A stretch of 45,823 nt of DNA from an uncultured Muribaculaceae bacterium (GCA_905233845.1 CAJOFH010000019.1:1-45823); one strand, 5' to 3'. Counted from the first letter of the stretch, positions 1 to 8,001 are shown. The notes: generated by a model not told the origin, from the letters alone. Numbers and translations: made by a program.

Positions 1-12
1 GACCAAAAATCT

Positions 13-52
13 GGGGACAGCAACTAAATCCATGGATTTAGCCACCATCCCC
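13..52. other. Imperfect hairpin at window start
   Basis: A perfect 18-nt palindrome, CTAAATCCATGGATTTAG (24-41), lies inside an outer GGGGA/TCCCC pairing (13-17 with 48-52), giving an interrupted stem. It has no clear U-tract, so I cannot say whether it is a transcription terminator of a gene to the left or a protein-binding site. The gene it belongs to, if any, lies outside the window. Confidence 0.35.
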
Positions 53-112
53 ATTTGTCTTGACCTTTCAAAGAAAACTTTTTAAGGGTCGACTAATTAG
101 TAAAAAGTTAGT

Positions 113-147
113 AAAAAAGCACTTCTCACATTGTTGTGAAAAGTGCT
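113..147 (-). terminator. Rho-independent terminator, minus strand
   Basis: Reading the minus strand, the stem AGCACTTTTCACA pairs with TGTGAGAAGTGCT across a short loop and is followed directly by TTTTTT. It would end minus-strand transcription from the suf operon or from the small unit at 154-300. Confidence 0.75.
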
Positions 148-153
148 GTATCT

Positions 154-270
154 TTAAGTGTCAATAATAACAAAAGCAATAGAAACAAAGCGTGGCGGCA
201 AATTGTTGAATGCCAAACATATAACACCCGTGTTGGGGTCATGAGGTCTTATATTACTGCCAAACTTCAT
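154..270 (-). CDS. Possible 38-residue peptide or small RNA
   Basis: An ATG at 270 opens a 38-codon frame on the minus strand that closes at 154, six bases before a strong terminator stem. A weak promoter-like TTACTTTG (293-300) stands about 22 nt upstream. The peptide is not recognised; it ends in a hydrophobic run (FVSIAFVIIDT). The arrangement of promoter-like box, start, stop and terminator is that of a complete small transcription unit, but chance is a real possibility at this length. It may instead be a non-coding RNA of about 170 nt, or merely the 3' tail of the suf transcript. Confidence 0.22.
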   Translation of the reverse strand: MKFGSNIRPHDPNTGVICLAFNNLPPRFVSIAFVIIDT

Positions 271-433
271 CACTCTGCTTATATTTTACAAGCAAAGTAA
301 ATAAATAAAATTCAATTTTTAGCCAAAATTTCAAATAAAAATGCAGTTTTAAACAAAAACTATTCAAAATAGTAAGGGTTGTTCGGTAGTTTATGCCATT
401 TTTATTGGCATTGTTATTTCGCTGCAAAATGAA

Positions 434-1642
434 TTAAAACATCTTGGCGACCCGGGCAACGGCTTGGGTGAAGACTGTGACTTCCTCGAGGGTGTTGTAG
501 AGGGCGAATGAGGCTCGTACAGTGCCTGTCACTCCCAAGCGTTTCATCAGTGGCTGAGCACAGTGATGACCAGTGCGAACAGCGATTCCCAATTTGTCAA
601 GCAATAGTCCCATGTCGTAGCTGTTGATGTCGCCCACCAGGAATGAAATCACACCTTCTTTATTGGCGCTGGTGCCAAAGATGCGCATACCCTCTATCTC
701 CATCAGCTGGCTTGTGGCTGCATCGAGCAATAGCTGCTCGTGGCTGGCGATGTTCTCAATACCCAGCGAATTGATGTAATCGATAGCGGCACCAAAGGCG
801 GCGATGCCCACAAAGTCGGGAGTGCCAGCCTCAAACTTGAACGGCAGCTCGGCAAATGTGGTTTTCTCAAACGTCACATTGCCAATCATTTCGCCGCCAC
901 CCTGATAGGGCACCATGCGGCTCAGCTGTTTCTCCTTGCCGTAGAGCACACCTATTCCTGCGGGGCCATACATCTTGTGGCTCGAGAAGCAGTAGAAGTC
1001 GGCGTCAATGTCCTGTACGTCAATCTTCATGTGTGGTGCTGCCTGGGCTCCATCGATGAGCACTGGAACGCCATAGCGATGGGCTATCTGCACCATCTGC
1101 TTCACGGGGTTGATGGTACCTAGCACATTCGACACATGGGTAATGGCGACAAAACGTATATTCTCGGTAAACAGGTCCTCATAGGCGTTGAGGTCGAGGT
1201 CACCGTTGCGGTCTATGGGTACTACATGGATTTTCAAACGTTTGTTGCGCTGAAGCAACTGCCAGGGCACGATGTTGCTGTGATGCTCCATAACAGTGAG
1301 CACTATCTCATCACCTGTGTAAAGGCTGTCGCCAAATGATGATGCCACAAGATTTATAGCCTCGGTGGTGCCACGGGTGAACACTATCTCGCTGGTTGAC
1401 TTTGCATTGATAAACTGGCGCACTTTCTCGCGTGTCGCCTCCATAATATTGGTGGCCTCTTGCGAGATGGTGTGCACTCCACGATGCACATTCGACTTGT
1501 GGTTGTAGTACATGTCGTTGATGGTCTCAACCACGCAGCGTGGCGTCTGCGACGTAGCTGCATTGTCGAGATATACCAACGGCTTGCCCTCGATTTTCCT
1601 ACCCAAAATTGGGTACTGCTCTCTTATTTGGTAAATGTTCAT
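434..1642 (-). CDS. sufS: Cysteine desulfurase SufS
   Basis: PLP enzyme that removes sulfur from L-cysteine and passes it as a persulfide to the SufBCD scaffold. The 402-residue length is normal for group II desulfurases. Visible landmarks are the PLP lysine in SSHKMYGPAG (K223), the stacking histidine in MEHHSN (H120/H121), the aspartate in LIDGAQ (D197), and the catalytic cysteine in RTGHHCAQPL (C361). It is the last gene of the minus-strand sufBCDS operon, 87 nt after sufD. The usual sulfur acceptor SufE is not in the window, so it must be encoded elsewhere or be dispensable. The start ATG at 1642 fits the family N-terminus. Confidence 0.97.
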   Translation of the reverse strand: MNIYQIREQYPILGRKIEGKPLVYLDNAATSQTPRCVVETINDMYYNHKSNVHRGVHTISQEATNIMEATREKVRQFINAKSTSEIVFTRGTTEAINLVASSFGDSLYTGDEIVLTVMEHHSNIVPWQLLQRNKRLKIHVVPIDRNGDLDLNAYEDLFTENIRFVAITHVSNVLGTINPVKQMVQIAHRYGVPVLIDGAQAAPHMKIDVQDIDADFYCFSSHKMYGPAGIGVLYGKEKQLSRMVPYQGGGEMIGNVTFEKTTFAELPFKFEAGTPDFVGIAAFGAAIDYINSLGIENIASHEQLLLDAATSQLMEIEGMRIFGTSANKEGVISFLVGDINSYDMGLLLDKLGIAVRTGHHCAQPLMKRLGVTGTVRASFALYNTLEEVTVFTQAVARVAKMF

Positions 1643-1711
1643 TGAATATATATCAGTTGTCGGTTGTCACTTTTTGCTGTCTGAAGTTCAAAATCTTCCA
1701 GGATGCTAATT

Positions 1712-1746
1712 ACTCTTACCTCTCCACTCTCACCTCTCCACTGTTT
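1712..1746. repeat. Heptamer tandem repeat at sufD 3' end
   Basis: Five consecutive 7-nt units (ACTCTTA, CCTCTCC, ACTCTCA, CCTCTCC, ACTGTTT) run through the sufD stop codon (1730-1732) into the sufD-sufS spacer. The better period is 14 nt. The last codons of sufD are part of the repeat. Confidence 0.6.
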
Positions 1747-3073
1747 TCAATTCGCAAGTTTCGCAAATTAGTGCGTCGCCGCTCAAGCGCATCTCCACAA
1801 GATGACGCAGGCGGTCGCGCAGGGTGTCGAGACGCACACCATCAATCACGTCGCTCATGAATGCCTGCATCAGCAGCTTTTGAGCCACAGGCAGCGAGAT
1901 GCCACGTGTCTGCATATAGAACAGAGCCTCCTGGTCGAGCTGGCCTACGGTAGCACCATGCGAACACTTCACGTCGTCGGTGTAAATCTCAAGCTGTGGC
2001 TTGGTATACATGCGCGCGGTGGGCGATGCCACGATGTTGCGGTTGCCCTGATAAGCGTCAATCTTGGGGCAGTCGGACTTGACGAGAATCTTGCCGGCGA
2101 AAGCTCCAATAGCGTTGTCGTTGAGCACATATTTGAACATCTCGTTGCTCTGGCAACGTGGCGCGTTGTGATTGATAAGAGAGTGGTTGTCGATATGCTG
2201 CTCGCCAGTTGCAATTGCCATGCCAAGCAGCTGAGTGTCGCAATGTTGGTCATCAACATCAATGTGATAGTCATTGCGTGTGTAGCCGTTTGTGAGCGTG
2301 ATGCCGTCAATGAGAACGTTGCTGCCCTCCTGCTGCTTCACCCAAAGCTGCGATAGCCGAGTGGTCTCCATGCCGCTCTCTTCCATGTGGTAGTAGTCGA
2401 GTTTGGCGTTACGTCCTACAATCACCTCCACTGTCTCCAAGCTTAGATATTGCTTGTCGCCCTTGGTGTGGTCGCACACCAGAACTTTTGCTTGGGCATC
2501 GTCCTCAAGCACAATCAGCAGACGGCGCACTGCCATTAAGCGGGCGTTTGCGTCAAACACATTGATAATCTGGATAGGGCGTGATGTGTGTGAACCCTTG
2601 GGCACATAAATCATCACGCCGTCCTGAGCCAGCATAGTGTTGAGTGCGGTACAAGCATTTGAGAGGCTTGCAACGGTGCCATAATGCTGTGCAAGTACCT
2701 CGGGGTGCTTGGTGGCCTGAAACGTTTCCACACTGGCGTTGTCGCCACTCTTTCCTGCAGTAGCGCTGGGCTTGAAGGTGTCGTTGAATACATAGTAGAG
2801 GCATGTGCTAAGATTCGGCACCTCGCAGCGGAATTTTGTTGTTGACTCGCGAGACAGGTCCACATGATTCACGTTCACGCCATAGTCGGGGGCGAGCACG
2901 GCGTTGAGGTCGGTAGCCTCGTAGTCGTCGCTGCCCTTGCGCGGCAACACAACGCCGTCGAGCACTTGCCGCGCCTGCTTGCGCAACACGTTCATTGGTG
3001 CTGGCGCAAGTCGCTCGATAGCGGCTAGTTGCTCGTCGTGTAGGTCAATATATTGCTTTAAAGCGTTGCTCAT
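1730..3073 (-). CDS. sufD: Fe-S assembly scaffold protein SufD
   Basis: Paralogue of SufB. With SufB and the ATPase SufC it forms the SufBC2D scaffold on which Fe-S clusters are built. The 447-residue protein has the variable helical N-terminus (about 1-90) followed by the right-handed parallel beta-helix core and the C-terminal family segment with SCNEMF-like and SHGATVGQLDQEALFY motifs (seen here as QSNEMFKY and CSHGATVGQLDQEALFYMQ). Its ATG overlaps the end of sufC by 4 nt (3070-3073), which implies translational coupling. The final residues overlap a heptamer tandem repeat. Confidence 0.96.
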   Translation of the reverse strand: MSNALKQYIDLHDEQLAAIERLAPAPMNVLRKQARQVLDGVVLPRKGSDDYEATDLNAVLAPDYGVNVNHVDLSRESTTKFRCEVPNLSTCLYYVFNDTFKPSATAGKSGDNASVETFQATKHPEVLAQHYGTVASLSNACTALNTMLAQDGVMIYVPKGSHTSRPIQIINVFDANARLMAVRRLLIVLEDDAQAKVLVCDHTKGDKQYLSLETVEVIVGRNAKLDYYHMEESGMETTRLSQLWVKQQEGSNVLIDGITLTNGYTRNDYHIDVDDQHCDTQLLGMAIATGEQHIDNHSLINHNAPRCQSNEMFKYVLNDNAIGAFAGKILVKSDCPKIDAYQGNRNIVASPTARMYTKPQLEIYTDDVKCSHGATVGQLDQEALFYMQTRGISLPVAQKLLMQAFMSDVIDGVRLDTLRDRLRHLVEMRLSGDALICETCELKTVER

Positions 3074-3831
3074 AGCTGATTGTTGTCAACTTGTTCCTTA
3101 ATCCAGTCGTAGCCTTTCTCCTCAAGCTCCAGAGCAAGTTCGGGGCCTCCGGTCATCACTATGCGACCTTTGTAGAGTACATGCACTTGGTCGGGCTTGA
3201 TGTAGTCAAGCAGTCGCTGATAGTGGGTAATGACGATTGTGGCGTTATCATCGCTCTTGAGGCGGTTCACGCCGTTGGCAACGGTGCGCAGAGCGTCGAT
3301 ATCGAGGCCGCTGTCGGTCTCGTCAAGGATTGACAACCTGGGCTCGAGCATCGCCATCTGGAATATTTCATTACGTTTTTTCTCTCCACCTGAGAATCCC
3401 TCGTTCACGGCACGTGAAGCGAGTTTGTTGTCAAGGTCGACCACAGCACGCTTCTCACGCATGAGTTTGAGGAAATCGGTGGCGCTCATTGGCTCGAGAC
3501 CTTGATATTTGCGCTTCTCGTTGATGGCGGTGCGCATGAAGTTGCTCATTAGCACGCCAGGAATCTCAACGGGATATTGGAAACTCAGGAAGATACCCTC
3601 GTGGGAGCGGTCTTCGGGGCTGAGCTCGAGCAGATTCTTGCCATAGAACTCCACCTCACCGCCAGTGACGGTATAGGCGGGGTTGCCAGTGAGTACCGCG
3701 CTAAGTGTACTCTTACCACTTCCGTTAGGCCCCATGATAGCATGCACCTCACCTGGCTTCACGGTAAGGTTCACACCTTTCAATATTTCCTTGCCCTCAA
3801 TCGAGGCATGTAAATCTTTAATAGTTAACAT
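3070..3831 (-). CDS. sufC: Fe-S assembly ATPase SufC
   Basis: ABC-type ATPase that drives conformational change in the SufBCD scaffold; it is cytoplasmic and not a transporter. Length 253 residues. Walker A is GPNGSGKST (about 34-42), the signature is FSGGEKKRNEI, and Walker B is LSILDETDSGLD, with the SufC-typical IDETDSGLD wording. It overlaps sufD by 4 nt and is separated from sufB by 108 nt filled with tandem repeats, an unusually long spacer within an otherwise tight operon. Confidence 0.97.
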   Translation of the reverse strand: MLTIKDLHASIEGKEILKGVNLTVKPGEVHAIMGPNGSGKSTLSAVLTGNPAYTVTGGEVEFYGKNLLELSPEDRSHEGIFLSFQYPVEIPGVLMSNFMRTAINEKRKYQGLEPMSATDFLKLMREKRAVVDLDNKLASRAVNEGFSGGEKKRNEIFQMAMLEPRLSILDETDSGLDIDALRTVANGVNRLKSDDNATIVITHYQRLLDYIKPDQVHVLYKGRIVMTGGPELALELEEKGYDWIKEQVDNNQL

Positions 3832-3845
3832 AAATTATTGTGTTT

Positions 3846-3877
3846 TCTAGAGTTTCTAGAAGTTCTAGATATCTAGA
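3846..3877. repeat. Nonamer repeat with four TCTAGA copies
   Basis: Between sufB and sufC the palindromic hexamer TCTAGA recurs at 3846, 3855, 3864 and 3872, with spacings of 9, 9 and 8 nt. It belongs to the same class of short-period intergenic repeats seen elsewhere in the window. Confidence 0.8.
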
Positions 3878-3893
3878 GATTTTTTATCAATTG

Positions 3894-3942
3894 TGCATTA
3901 TCAATTACGCATTGTGCATTATGCATTGTGCATTAAGCATTA
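3894..3942. repeat. Heptamer tandem repeat at sufB 3' end
   Basis: Seven contiguous 7-nt units with consensus TGCATTA (TGCATTA, TCAATTA, CGCATTG, TGCATTA, TGCATTG, TGCATTA, AGCATTA). The last unit contains the sufB stop codon (3940-3942). Confidence 0.8.
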
Positions 3943-5406
3943 CCCCACGCTGCCTTCAAGCGATACGCTGAGCAGGCGCTGTGCCTCGACGGCAAACTCC
4001 ATGGGCAATTTCTTCATCACGTCGCGGGCGTAGCCGTTCACGATGAGCCCCACAGCGTCTTCGGTGCTGATGCCGCGCTGATTGCAGTAGAATATCTGGT
4101 CCTCATTGATTTTACTCGTTGTAGCCTCGTGCTCCACGATGCTCGAGTCGTTGCCCACCTCTATAACGGGGAAGGTGTGGGCACCGCTGGTATCGCTCAG
4201 CAGCAGGCTATCGCATTGGGTATAATTGCGACAGTTGGTAGCATTTGGAGCCACTTTCACCATACCTCGGTAGCTGTTCTCGCTGTGGCCAGCGCTGATG
4301 CCCTTGCTCACGATGGTGGAACGGGAATTCTTGCCCAGATGAATCATCTTGGTGCCGGTGTCGGCCATCTGATAGTTGCGTGTGAGAGCTACGCTGTAGA
4401 ACTCGCCCACGGTGTTGTTGCCCTTGAGGATGGTGCTGGGGTATTTCCAAGTGATAGCACTACCTGTCTCCACTTGTGTCCACGAGAGTTTGGAGTGGTC
4501 GCCACGGCATATTCCGCGCTTGGTTACAAGGTTGTAAATACCTCCTTTGCCGTCTTTGTCGCCAGGATACCAATTTTGCACGGTGCTATATTTCACCTCG
4601 GCACGCTCCTCTACGATAATCTCGACGATGGCGGCGTGCAACTGGTTCTCGTCGCGCATGGGTGCCGTGCAGCCTTCGAGGTAGCTCACATAGCTGTCGT
4701 CGTCGGCTACGATGAGGGTGCGCTCAAATTGGCCCGTCTGCGCCGCATTGATGCGGAAATAGCTCGACAGCTCCATGGGGCAACGCACGCCCTTTGGGAT
4801 ATAGACAAACGAGCCGTCGCTGAACACTGCCGAATTGAGAGCGGCAAAGAAGTTGTCGCTATAAGGCACCACGGTCCCAATATATTTCTTAACAAGGTCG
4901 GGATAGTCTTTTACCGCCTCACTTATCGAGCAGAAAATCACGCCCAATTCAGCAAGTCGCTCACGATAGCTGGTGTGCACGCTCACACTGTCGACCACAG
5001 CGTCGACGGCCATGCCACTCAGCCGCTTCTGCTCCTCGAGGGGAATTCCCAGTTTGTCGAAGGTCTTCTTCAACTCAGGGTCTATCTCCTTCTTGTCATT
5101 GGTCTTGGTTTGAGGAGCGGCATAGTAGCTTATGGCTTGGAAGTCGATGTCGGGCATGTTCACTTTGCCCCATTTGGGAAGGGGAAGGGTCTGCCAGTGG
5201 CGGAACGCCTTGAGCCTGAACTCGAGCAGCCACTCTGGCTCGTTCTTGAGCTCGCTGATGCGGCGCACCACGTTCTCGTCAAGCCCCTTGGGTATGACAT
5301 CGGTCTCAAAGTCGCTCACAAAGCCGTAGCGGTATTCTTCGCTCGCTGCTTGGTTGATGATCGACTCCTCGTCCTGCTTTTTCTTATTATTCTTGTTTTC
5401 GCTCAT
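3940..5406 (-). CDS. sufB: Fe-S assembly scaffold protein SufB
   Basis: Core scaffold subunit of the SUF system, receiving persulfide sulfur from SufS and assembling Fe-S clusters with SufC and SufD. The 488-residue length is normal. Recognisable segments include [20 protein letters not shown], the beta-helix core with [28 protein letters not shown] near residues 430-450, and the C-terminal FAVEAQRLL. First gene of the operon: a TACCTTTG promoter box lies 64 nt upstream of the ATG. The N-terminal 15 residues are Lys/Asn/Glu rich and look like a lineage-specific extension. Confidence 0.97.
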   Translation of the reverse strand: MSENKNNKKKQDEESIINQAASEEYRYGFVSDFETDVIPKGLDENVVRRISELKNEPEWLLEFRLKAFRHWQTLPLPKWGKVNMPDIDFQAISYYAAPQTKTNDKKEIDPELKKTFDKLGIPLEEQKRLSGMAVDAVVDSVSVHTSYRERLAELGVIFCSISEAVKDYPDLVKKYIGTVVPYSDNFFAALNSAVFSDGSFVYIPKGVRCPMELSSYFRINAAQTGQFERTLIVADDDSYVSYLEGCTAPMRDENQLHAAIVEIIVEERAEVKYSTVQNWYPGDKDGKGGIYNLVTKRGICRGDHSKLSWTQVETGSAITWKYPSTILKGNNTVGEFYSVALTRNYQMADTGTKMIHLGKNSRSTIVSKGISAGHSENSYRGMVKVAPNATNCRNYTQCDSLLLSDTSGAHTFPVIEVGNDSSIVEHEATTSKINEDQIFYCNQRGISTEDAVGLIVNGYARDVMKKLPMEFAVEAQRLLSVSLEGSVG

Positions 5407-5469
5407 ACTAGTCTTTTAATATCTCTAGTGCCCCTCGACCAGTCATCAAAGGGTTGTCGAAATAGTCGA

Positions 5470-5477
5470 CAAAGGTA
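5470..5477 (-). promoter_or_regulatory. sufB operon promoter -7 box
   Basis: Minus strand TACCTTTG, matching the Bacteroidota -7 consensus TAnnTTTG, with an expected transcription start near 5463 and a 5' leader of about 57 nt. A clear -33 TTTG at the right spacing is not visible. I see no obvious iron or redox regulator site. Confidence 0.6.
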
Positions 5478-5559
5478 CTACTTTTCTCACCAATCTCACT
5501 TATTTTGAAGGTAAAAATAGACTTTAAAGTATTTTTTTCTTGATTTTTTACAAAAAATA

Positions 5560-5589
5560 TTGCCAGTTAAAAAAATATCACTACCTTTG
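5560..5589 (+). promoter_or_regulatory. Promoter of tRNA-Leu
   Basis: TTG (5560-5562), a 19-nt spacer and TACCTTTG (5582-5589) give a near-perfect Bacteroidota promoter. Transcription would begin near 5596, about 70 nt before the tRNA. The leader contains an AAGAC...GTCTT hairpin with a GCGC-TA-GCGC core. Confidence 0.75.
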
Positions 5590-5668
5590 CAACCGCAAAA
5601 ATGCGATTAAGCGAGAGAAGACTGCGCTAGCGCAATGTCTTCCGAGCAAAAGCATTTTATTTAAAAAT

Positions 5669-5750
5669 GCCCAAGTGGCGGAATTGGTAGACGCGCACGT
5701 TTCAGGTGCGTGTGCCGCAAGGCGTGAAGGTTCGAGTCCTTTCTTGGGCA
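5669..5750 (+). tRNA. tRNA-Leu (anticodon CAG)
   Basis: An 82-nt class II tRNA. The acceptor stem GCCCAAG pairs with CTTGGGC; the discriminator is A5750. The D arm is followed by the anticodon stem CACGT/GCGTG with loop TTCAGGT (anticodon CAG). A long variable arm (GTGCC/GGCGT) is typical of tRNA-Leu, and the T arm contains GGTTCGAGTCC. No CCA is encoded. The final 38 nt are duplicated at 7137-7174 beyond the neighbouring ATPase gene. Confidence 0.96.
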
Positions 5751-5752
5751 CT

Positions 5753-5791
5753 AAAATAGGCTGACAATCACACGATTGTCAGCCTATTTTT
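5753..5791. terminator. Bidirectional terminator after tRNA-Leu
   Basis: A perfect 17-bp inverted repeat (AAAATAGGCTGACAATC and its complement) with a short loop ends in a T-run on both strands. It can terminate the tRNA transcript and also the convergent ATPase gene, whose stop codon is at 5796. Confidence 0.9.
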
Positions 5792-5795
5792 CTAT

Positions 5796-6974
5796 TCATT
5801 CAAATTTGCCTTTTGCAGTTAATGCCGAATCCAAATCTTTGAAACTGATGTGCCCAGTAAATGGGTCATTGATGCTTGTTTTCCCAGTGTTGATGACTTG
5901 AGTAATCTTAGTCTCTTTTTCAAATAACGACTTGAAATACTTGAGATTCTTGTAGAAATCGGGATGAATTGTAGGTGACAATTTAATCTCATAAGCTTTC
6001 AAGTCTTGCAAGCCATCATCGATGATAACGTCGACTTCATGCTGACCCTTATCACGATAGAAGAATAAATTATTATCCATCCCATGATTGAACTGATGCT
6101 TTACTAATTCACTGATAACCATGTTCTCAAAAATTTGACCACGAAGTGGATGGGTCTCTAACTGCTGAGCCGTCTTAATGCCTAAAAGATAGCAAACTAA
6201 GCCCACATCATAAAAATAAAACTTGGGGGTTTTTACAAGGCGTTTCCCAATGTTGCGGTAAAATGGATTGAGACGGAAAGCCACATAAGTTGCTTCAAGC
6301 ACATTCATCCATTCCTGAATAGTGGGTAATGCAACCCCCAGTTCATTTGCAATACTTTGGGCGTTAAATTCACATCCAGTGCGTGAAGCGGCAATGACAA
6401 GAAACTTGCGGAATTCATTTAAGCGCCTTATCTTCATCACTTGAAAAATGTCACGCTGGATGTAGGTGTTATAATATTGGCGATACACATCGGTTGCAGG
6501 TTTGTTTTGTGCCCACACCACAGGATAAAAACCTCGAAACATCATCTCAAATTCGTCAACCGTCCTTTCTTTATCGGTGAGTTCACCTATTGAGAATGGT
6601 AATAACGTGATGATAGCTGTTCGGCCAGCGAGCGATTGAGAGACTTTTTGTGATAGAAGCAAATTGTTGCTGCCAGTCAGCACAATACTTGATTGTGGAT
6701 TTTCATCAACTATTACCTGTACAGCACTCAAAATCTCGGGCATACGTTGTACCTCATCAATGATTAGCCCAGCGCTAAATCTTTCAATGAAAGCCTTCTT
6801 GTTTAGCTCAAGTTCACTGATTGTTGTCTCATCTTCAAGGTTGATATAGTGATAGTCGGGGAACACCATCTTACACAATGTAGTCTTACCCGATTGCCGT
6901 GGACCAGTTACGGTAACAACATTGAAAATGCCTTTCAATCTCAAAAGTTCGCTTTCTAATATTCTTGAATACAT
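5796..6974 (-). CDS. AAA ATPase with DUF4143 domain
   Basis: Cytoplasmic ATPase of the AAA_14/DUF4143 family, common in bacteria and of unknown biological role. From the chosen ATG at 6974 (392 residues) it shows Walker A GPRQSGKT (about 24-31), Walker B AGLIIDEVQ (about 68-76), a sensor-like TGSNNLLL, then a DUF4143 region and a C-terminal part with FYRDKGQHEVDVII...YEIKLS, which resembles a PD-(D/E)xK-type nuclease core. A longer frame begins with TTG at 7049, but that codon lies upstream of the -7 box (7023-7030), so the shorter start is favoured. The gene is AT-rich and sits between an intact tRNA-Leu and a displaced tRNA 3' end, which suggests acquisition. Confidence 0.88.
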   Translation of the reverse strand: MYSRILESELLRLKGIFNVVTVTGPRQSGKTTLCKMVFPDYHYINLEDETTISELELNKKAFIERFSAGLIIDEVQRMPEILSAVQVIVDENPQSSIVLTGSNNLLLSQKVSQSLAGRTAIITLLPFSIGELTDKERTVDEFEMMFRGFYPVVWAQNKPATDVYRQYYNTYIQRDIFQVMKIRRLNEFRKFLVIAASRTGCEFNAQSIANELGVALPTIQEWMNVLEATYVAFRLNPFYRNIGKRLVKTPKFYFYDVGLVCYLLGIKTAQQLETHPLRGQIFENMVISELVKHQFNHGMDNNLFFYRDKGQHEVDVIIDDGLQDLKAYEIKLSPTIHPDFYKNLKYFKSLFEKETKITQVINTGKTSINDPFTGHISFKDLDSALTAKGKFE

Positions 6975-7022
6975 ACTGTTAAATTGGAGTTGGACAAATC
7001 TAAGGTTATACTTTAGATTTGG

Positions 7023-7053
7023 CAAAGGTATGGAATTATTTTTACTCAAGCAA
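7023..7053 (-). promoter_or_regulatory. Promoter of DUF4143 ATPase
   Basis: Minus strand TTG (7051-7053), 20-nt spacer and TACCTTTG (7023-7030). This predicts a start of transcription near 7016 and decides the start codon at 6974. Confidence 0.75.
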
Positions 7054-7136
7054 CATATTTATTGAATAATTTTGTTGTAACGTAAAAAATGTAGAATGCC
7101 ACCTACACTTCAGATATTGCTACAGATATAGAGTAA

Positions 7137-7176
7137 TGCCGCGAGGCGTGAAGGTTCGAGTCCTTTCTTGGGCACT
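7137..7176 (+). repeat. Displaced tRNA-Leu 3' end (att-like)
   Basis: A 40-nt copy of 5713-5752, identical except for one A-to-G change in the variable loop. It covers the last 38 nt of tRNA-Leu plus CT. The 5' half of a tRNA is absent, so it cannot be functional. Such partial tRNA copies usually mark the far end of an element integrated at a tRNA gene. The alternative is a degraded tandem second tRNA-Leu, since this copy also has its own terminator directly after it. Confidence 0.85.
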
Positions 7177-7179
7177 GCA

Positions 7180-7228
7180 AAGTCCGATAATCGGTTGATT
7201 CTCAACGGTTGTCGGGCTTATTTTTTTA
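7180..7228 (+). terminator. Terminator after tRNA-Leu remnant
   Basis: AAGTCCGA pairs with TCGGGCTT around an inner GTTGA/TCAAC stem, followed by TTATTTTTTT. A 22-nt core (7194-7215) is repeated exactly at 8177-8198 after the DUF805 gene. Confidence 0.8.
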
Positions 7229-7279
7229 TTGGTGTTTTATTGAAGATAATTAGAGAAATGTAGAAAAACTTTTACTTAA

Positions 7280-7378
7280 TTAGAATAAAGTTCTCCATTG
7301 GAGCAATGCTCTTCGCTTGTCGGTCGTCTCGCTCTCGGTGCGTGCCTCAATCTCGAATGAATATACCTCGTTGTTCAT
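7280..7378 (-). pseudogene. Orphan C-terminal coding fragment
   Basis: A 32-codon minus-strand frame (ATG at 7378, stop at 7280) whose base composition is clearly richer in GC than its surroundings. It begins MNNEVYSFEIEARTE and ends LLQWRTLF. A stop codon lies just upstream in the same frame (TAG within GTCGACTAGGTGG), with apparent coding on both sides. I read it as the remains of a gene tail, not a functional peptide. No family is recognised. Confidence 0.3.
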
Positions 7379-7415
7379 GTCCACCTAGTCGACGGTGCGT
7401 TTATTTGATAGATAT

Positions 7416-7446
7416 TTTGTGTTTTGTTGAGAACTTTGTATTTTTG
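7416..7446 (+). promoter_or_regulatory. Promoter of DUF805 gene
   Basis: TTTG (7416-7419), 19-nt spacer and TATTTTTG (7439-7446). Transcription should begin near 7453, leaving a leader of about 70 nt before the ATG at 7522. This rules out the upstream in-frame start at 7306. Confidence 0.75.
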
Positions 7447-7521
7447 CAACTAAATTCTACGGAATATTTAAATACAGATTATTTATCAAAATTATTAATA
7501 ATTTTTTATTCTTACACCATT

Positions 7522-8001
7522 ATGAATGATTACAAGCTAATGAAAGCGACTCCCTCTTTGACATTTATAGAGGCAATCAAGAAATGTTTCGCAAACTATG
7601 CTAATTTTAAAGGACGCGCTCGTCGCAGTGAGTTCTGGTGGTGGTATCTTTTTACCTGTGTGGTGAATTTTATCTTGTATATACCAATTTGGATACTTAT
7701 GAGCAAGAAAAACGCTTTATCAGGAAATATTGACTTAGCGACAGCCAATGCTCAAGATCCAACAACCATGATTATAATCTTCTACATTATCCTTGGTATT
7801 GTATATCTGGCATTACTCCTTCCATCGTTGTCGGTAATGGTACGTCGCTTCCATGATGTTGGCAAGAGTGGTAACTTGATGTGGCTATTCCTGCTTTTCG
7901 GTATTGGTGTACCAGTATGCCTTATTCTGTGCATACCTGATGGAGACCGCGTTCCCAATAAGTATGGTTCATCTCCAAAATTTACGGAATTTACTGTATA
8001 G
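7522..8001 (+). CDS. DUF805 membrane protein
   Basis: Inner-membrane protein of the DUF805 family, function unknown. The 159 residues include the family opening CFANYANFKGRARRSEFWWW (about residues 20-39), three or four hydrophobic segments (about 40-57, 80-103, 119-137), the RRFHDVGKSG motif between helices and the DGDRVPNKYG tail, all typical of DUF805. The start at 7522 is set by the promoter at 7416-7446. The gene is bracketed by two copies of a terminator repeat (7194-7215 and 8177-8198), suggesting it was moved or duplicated together with terminator sequence. Confidence 0.9.
   Translation: MNDYKLMKATPSLTFIEAIKKCFANYANFKGRARRSEFWWWYLFTCVVNFILYIPIWILMSKKNALSGNIDLATANAQDPTTMIIIFYIILGIVYLALLLPSLSVMVRRFHDVGKSGNLMWLFLLFGIGVPVCLILCIPDGDRVPNKYGSSPKFTEFTV

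Noticed and set aside
3846-3877. CRISPR-like interpretation of the short regular repeats
   Set aside because: Periods of 7-9 nt with no spacers and no cas genes; these are tandem microsatellite-like repeats.
4129-5508. Long plus-strand frame (459 codons) opposite sufB
   Set aside because: Antisense shadow of sufB caused by codon bias; no promoter, and no recognisable domain, while sufB is certain.
5796-6974. DUF4143 ATPase as a proven defence or toxin-antitoxin gene
   Set aside because: The family is widespread with no settled role and there is no partner gene here; only accessory status near a tRNA remnant is supported.
7306-7521. Upstream extension of the DUF805 gene from an ATG at 7306
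   Set aside because: The extension lies upstream of or across the promoter (7416-7446), is Arg/Cys/Ser rich unlike DUF805, and overlaps the minus-strand orphan fragment; the ATG at 7522 fits the family.
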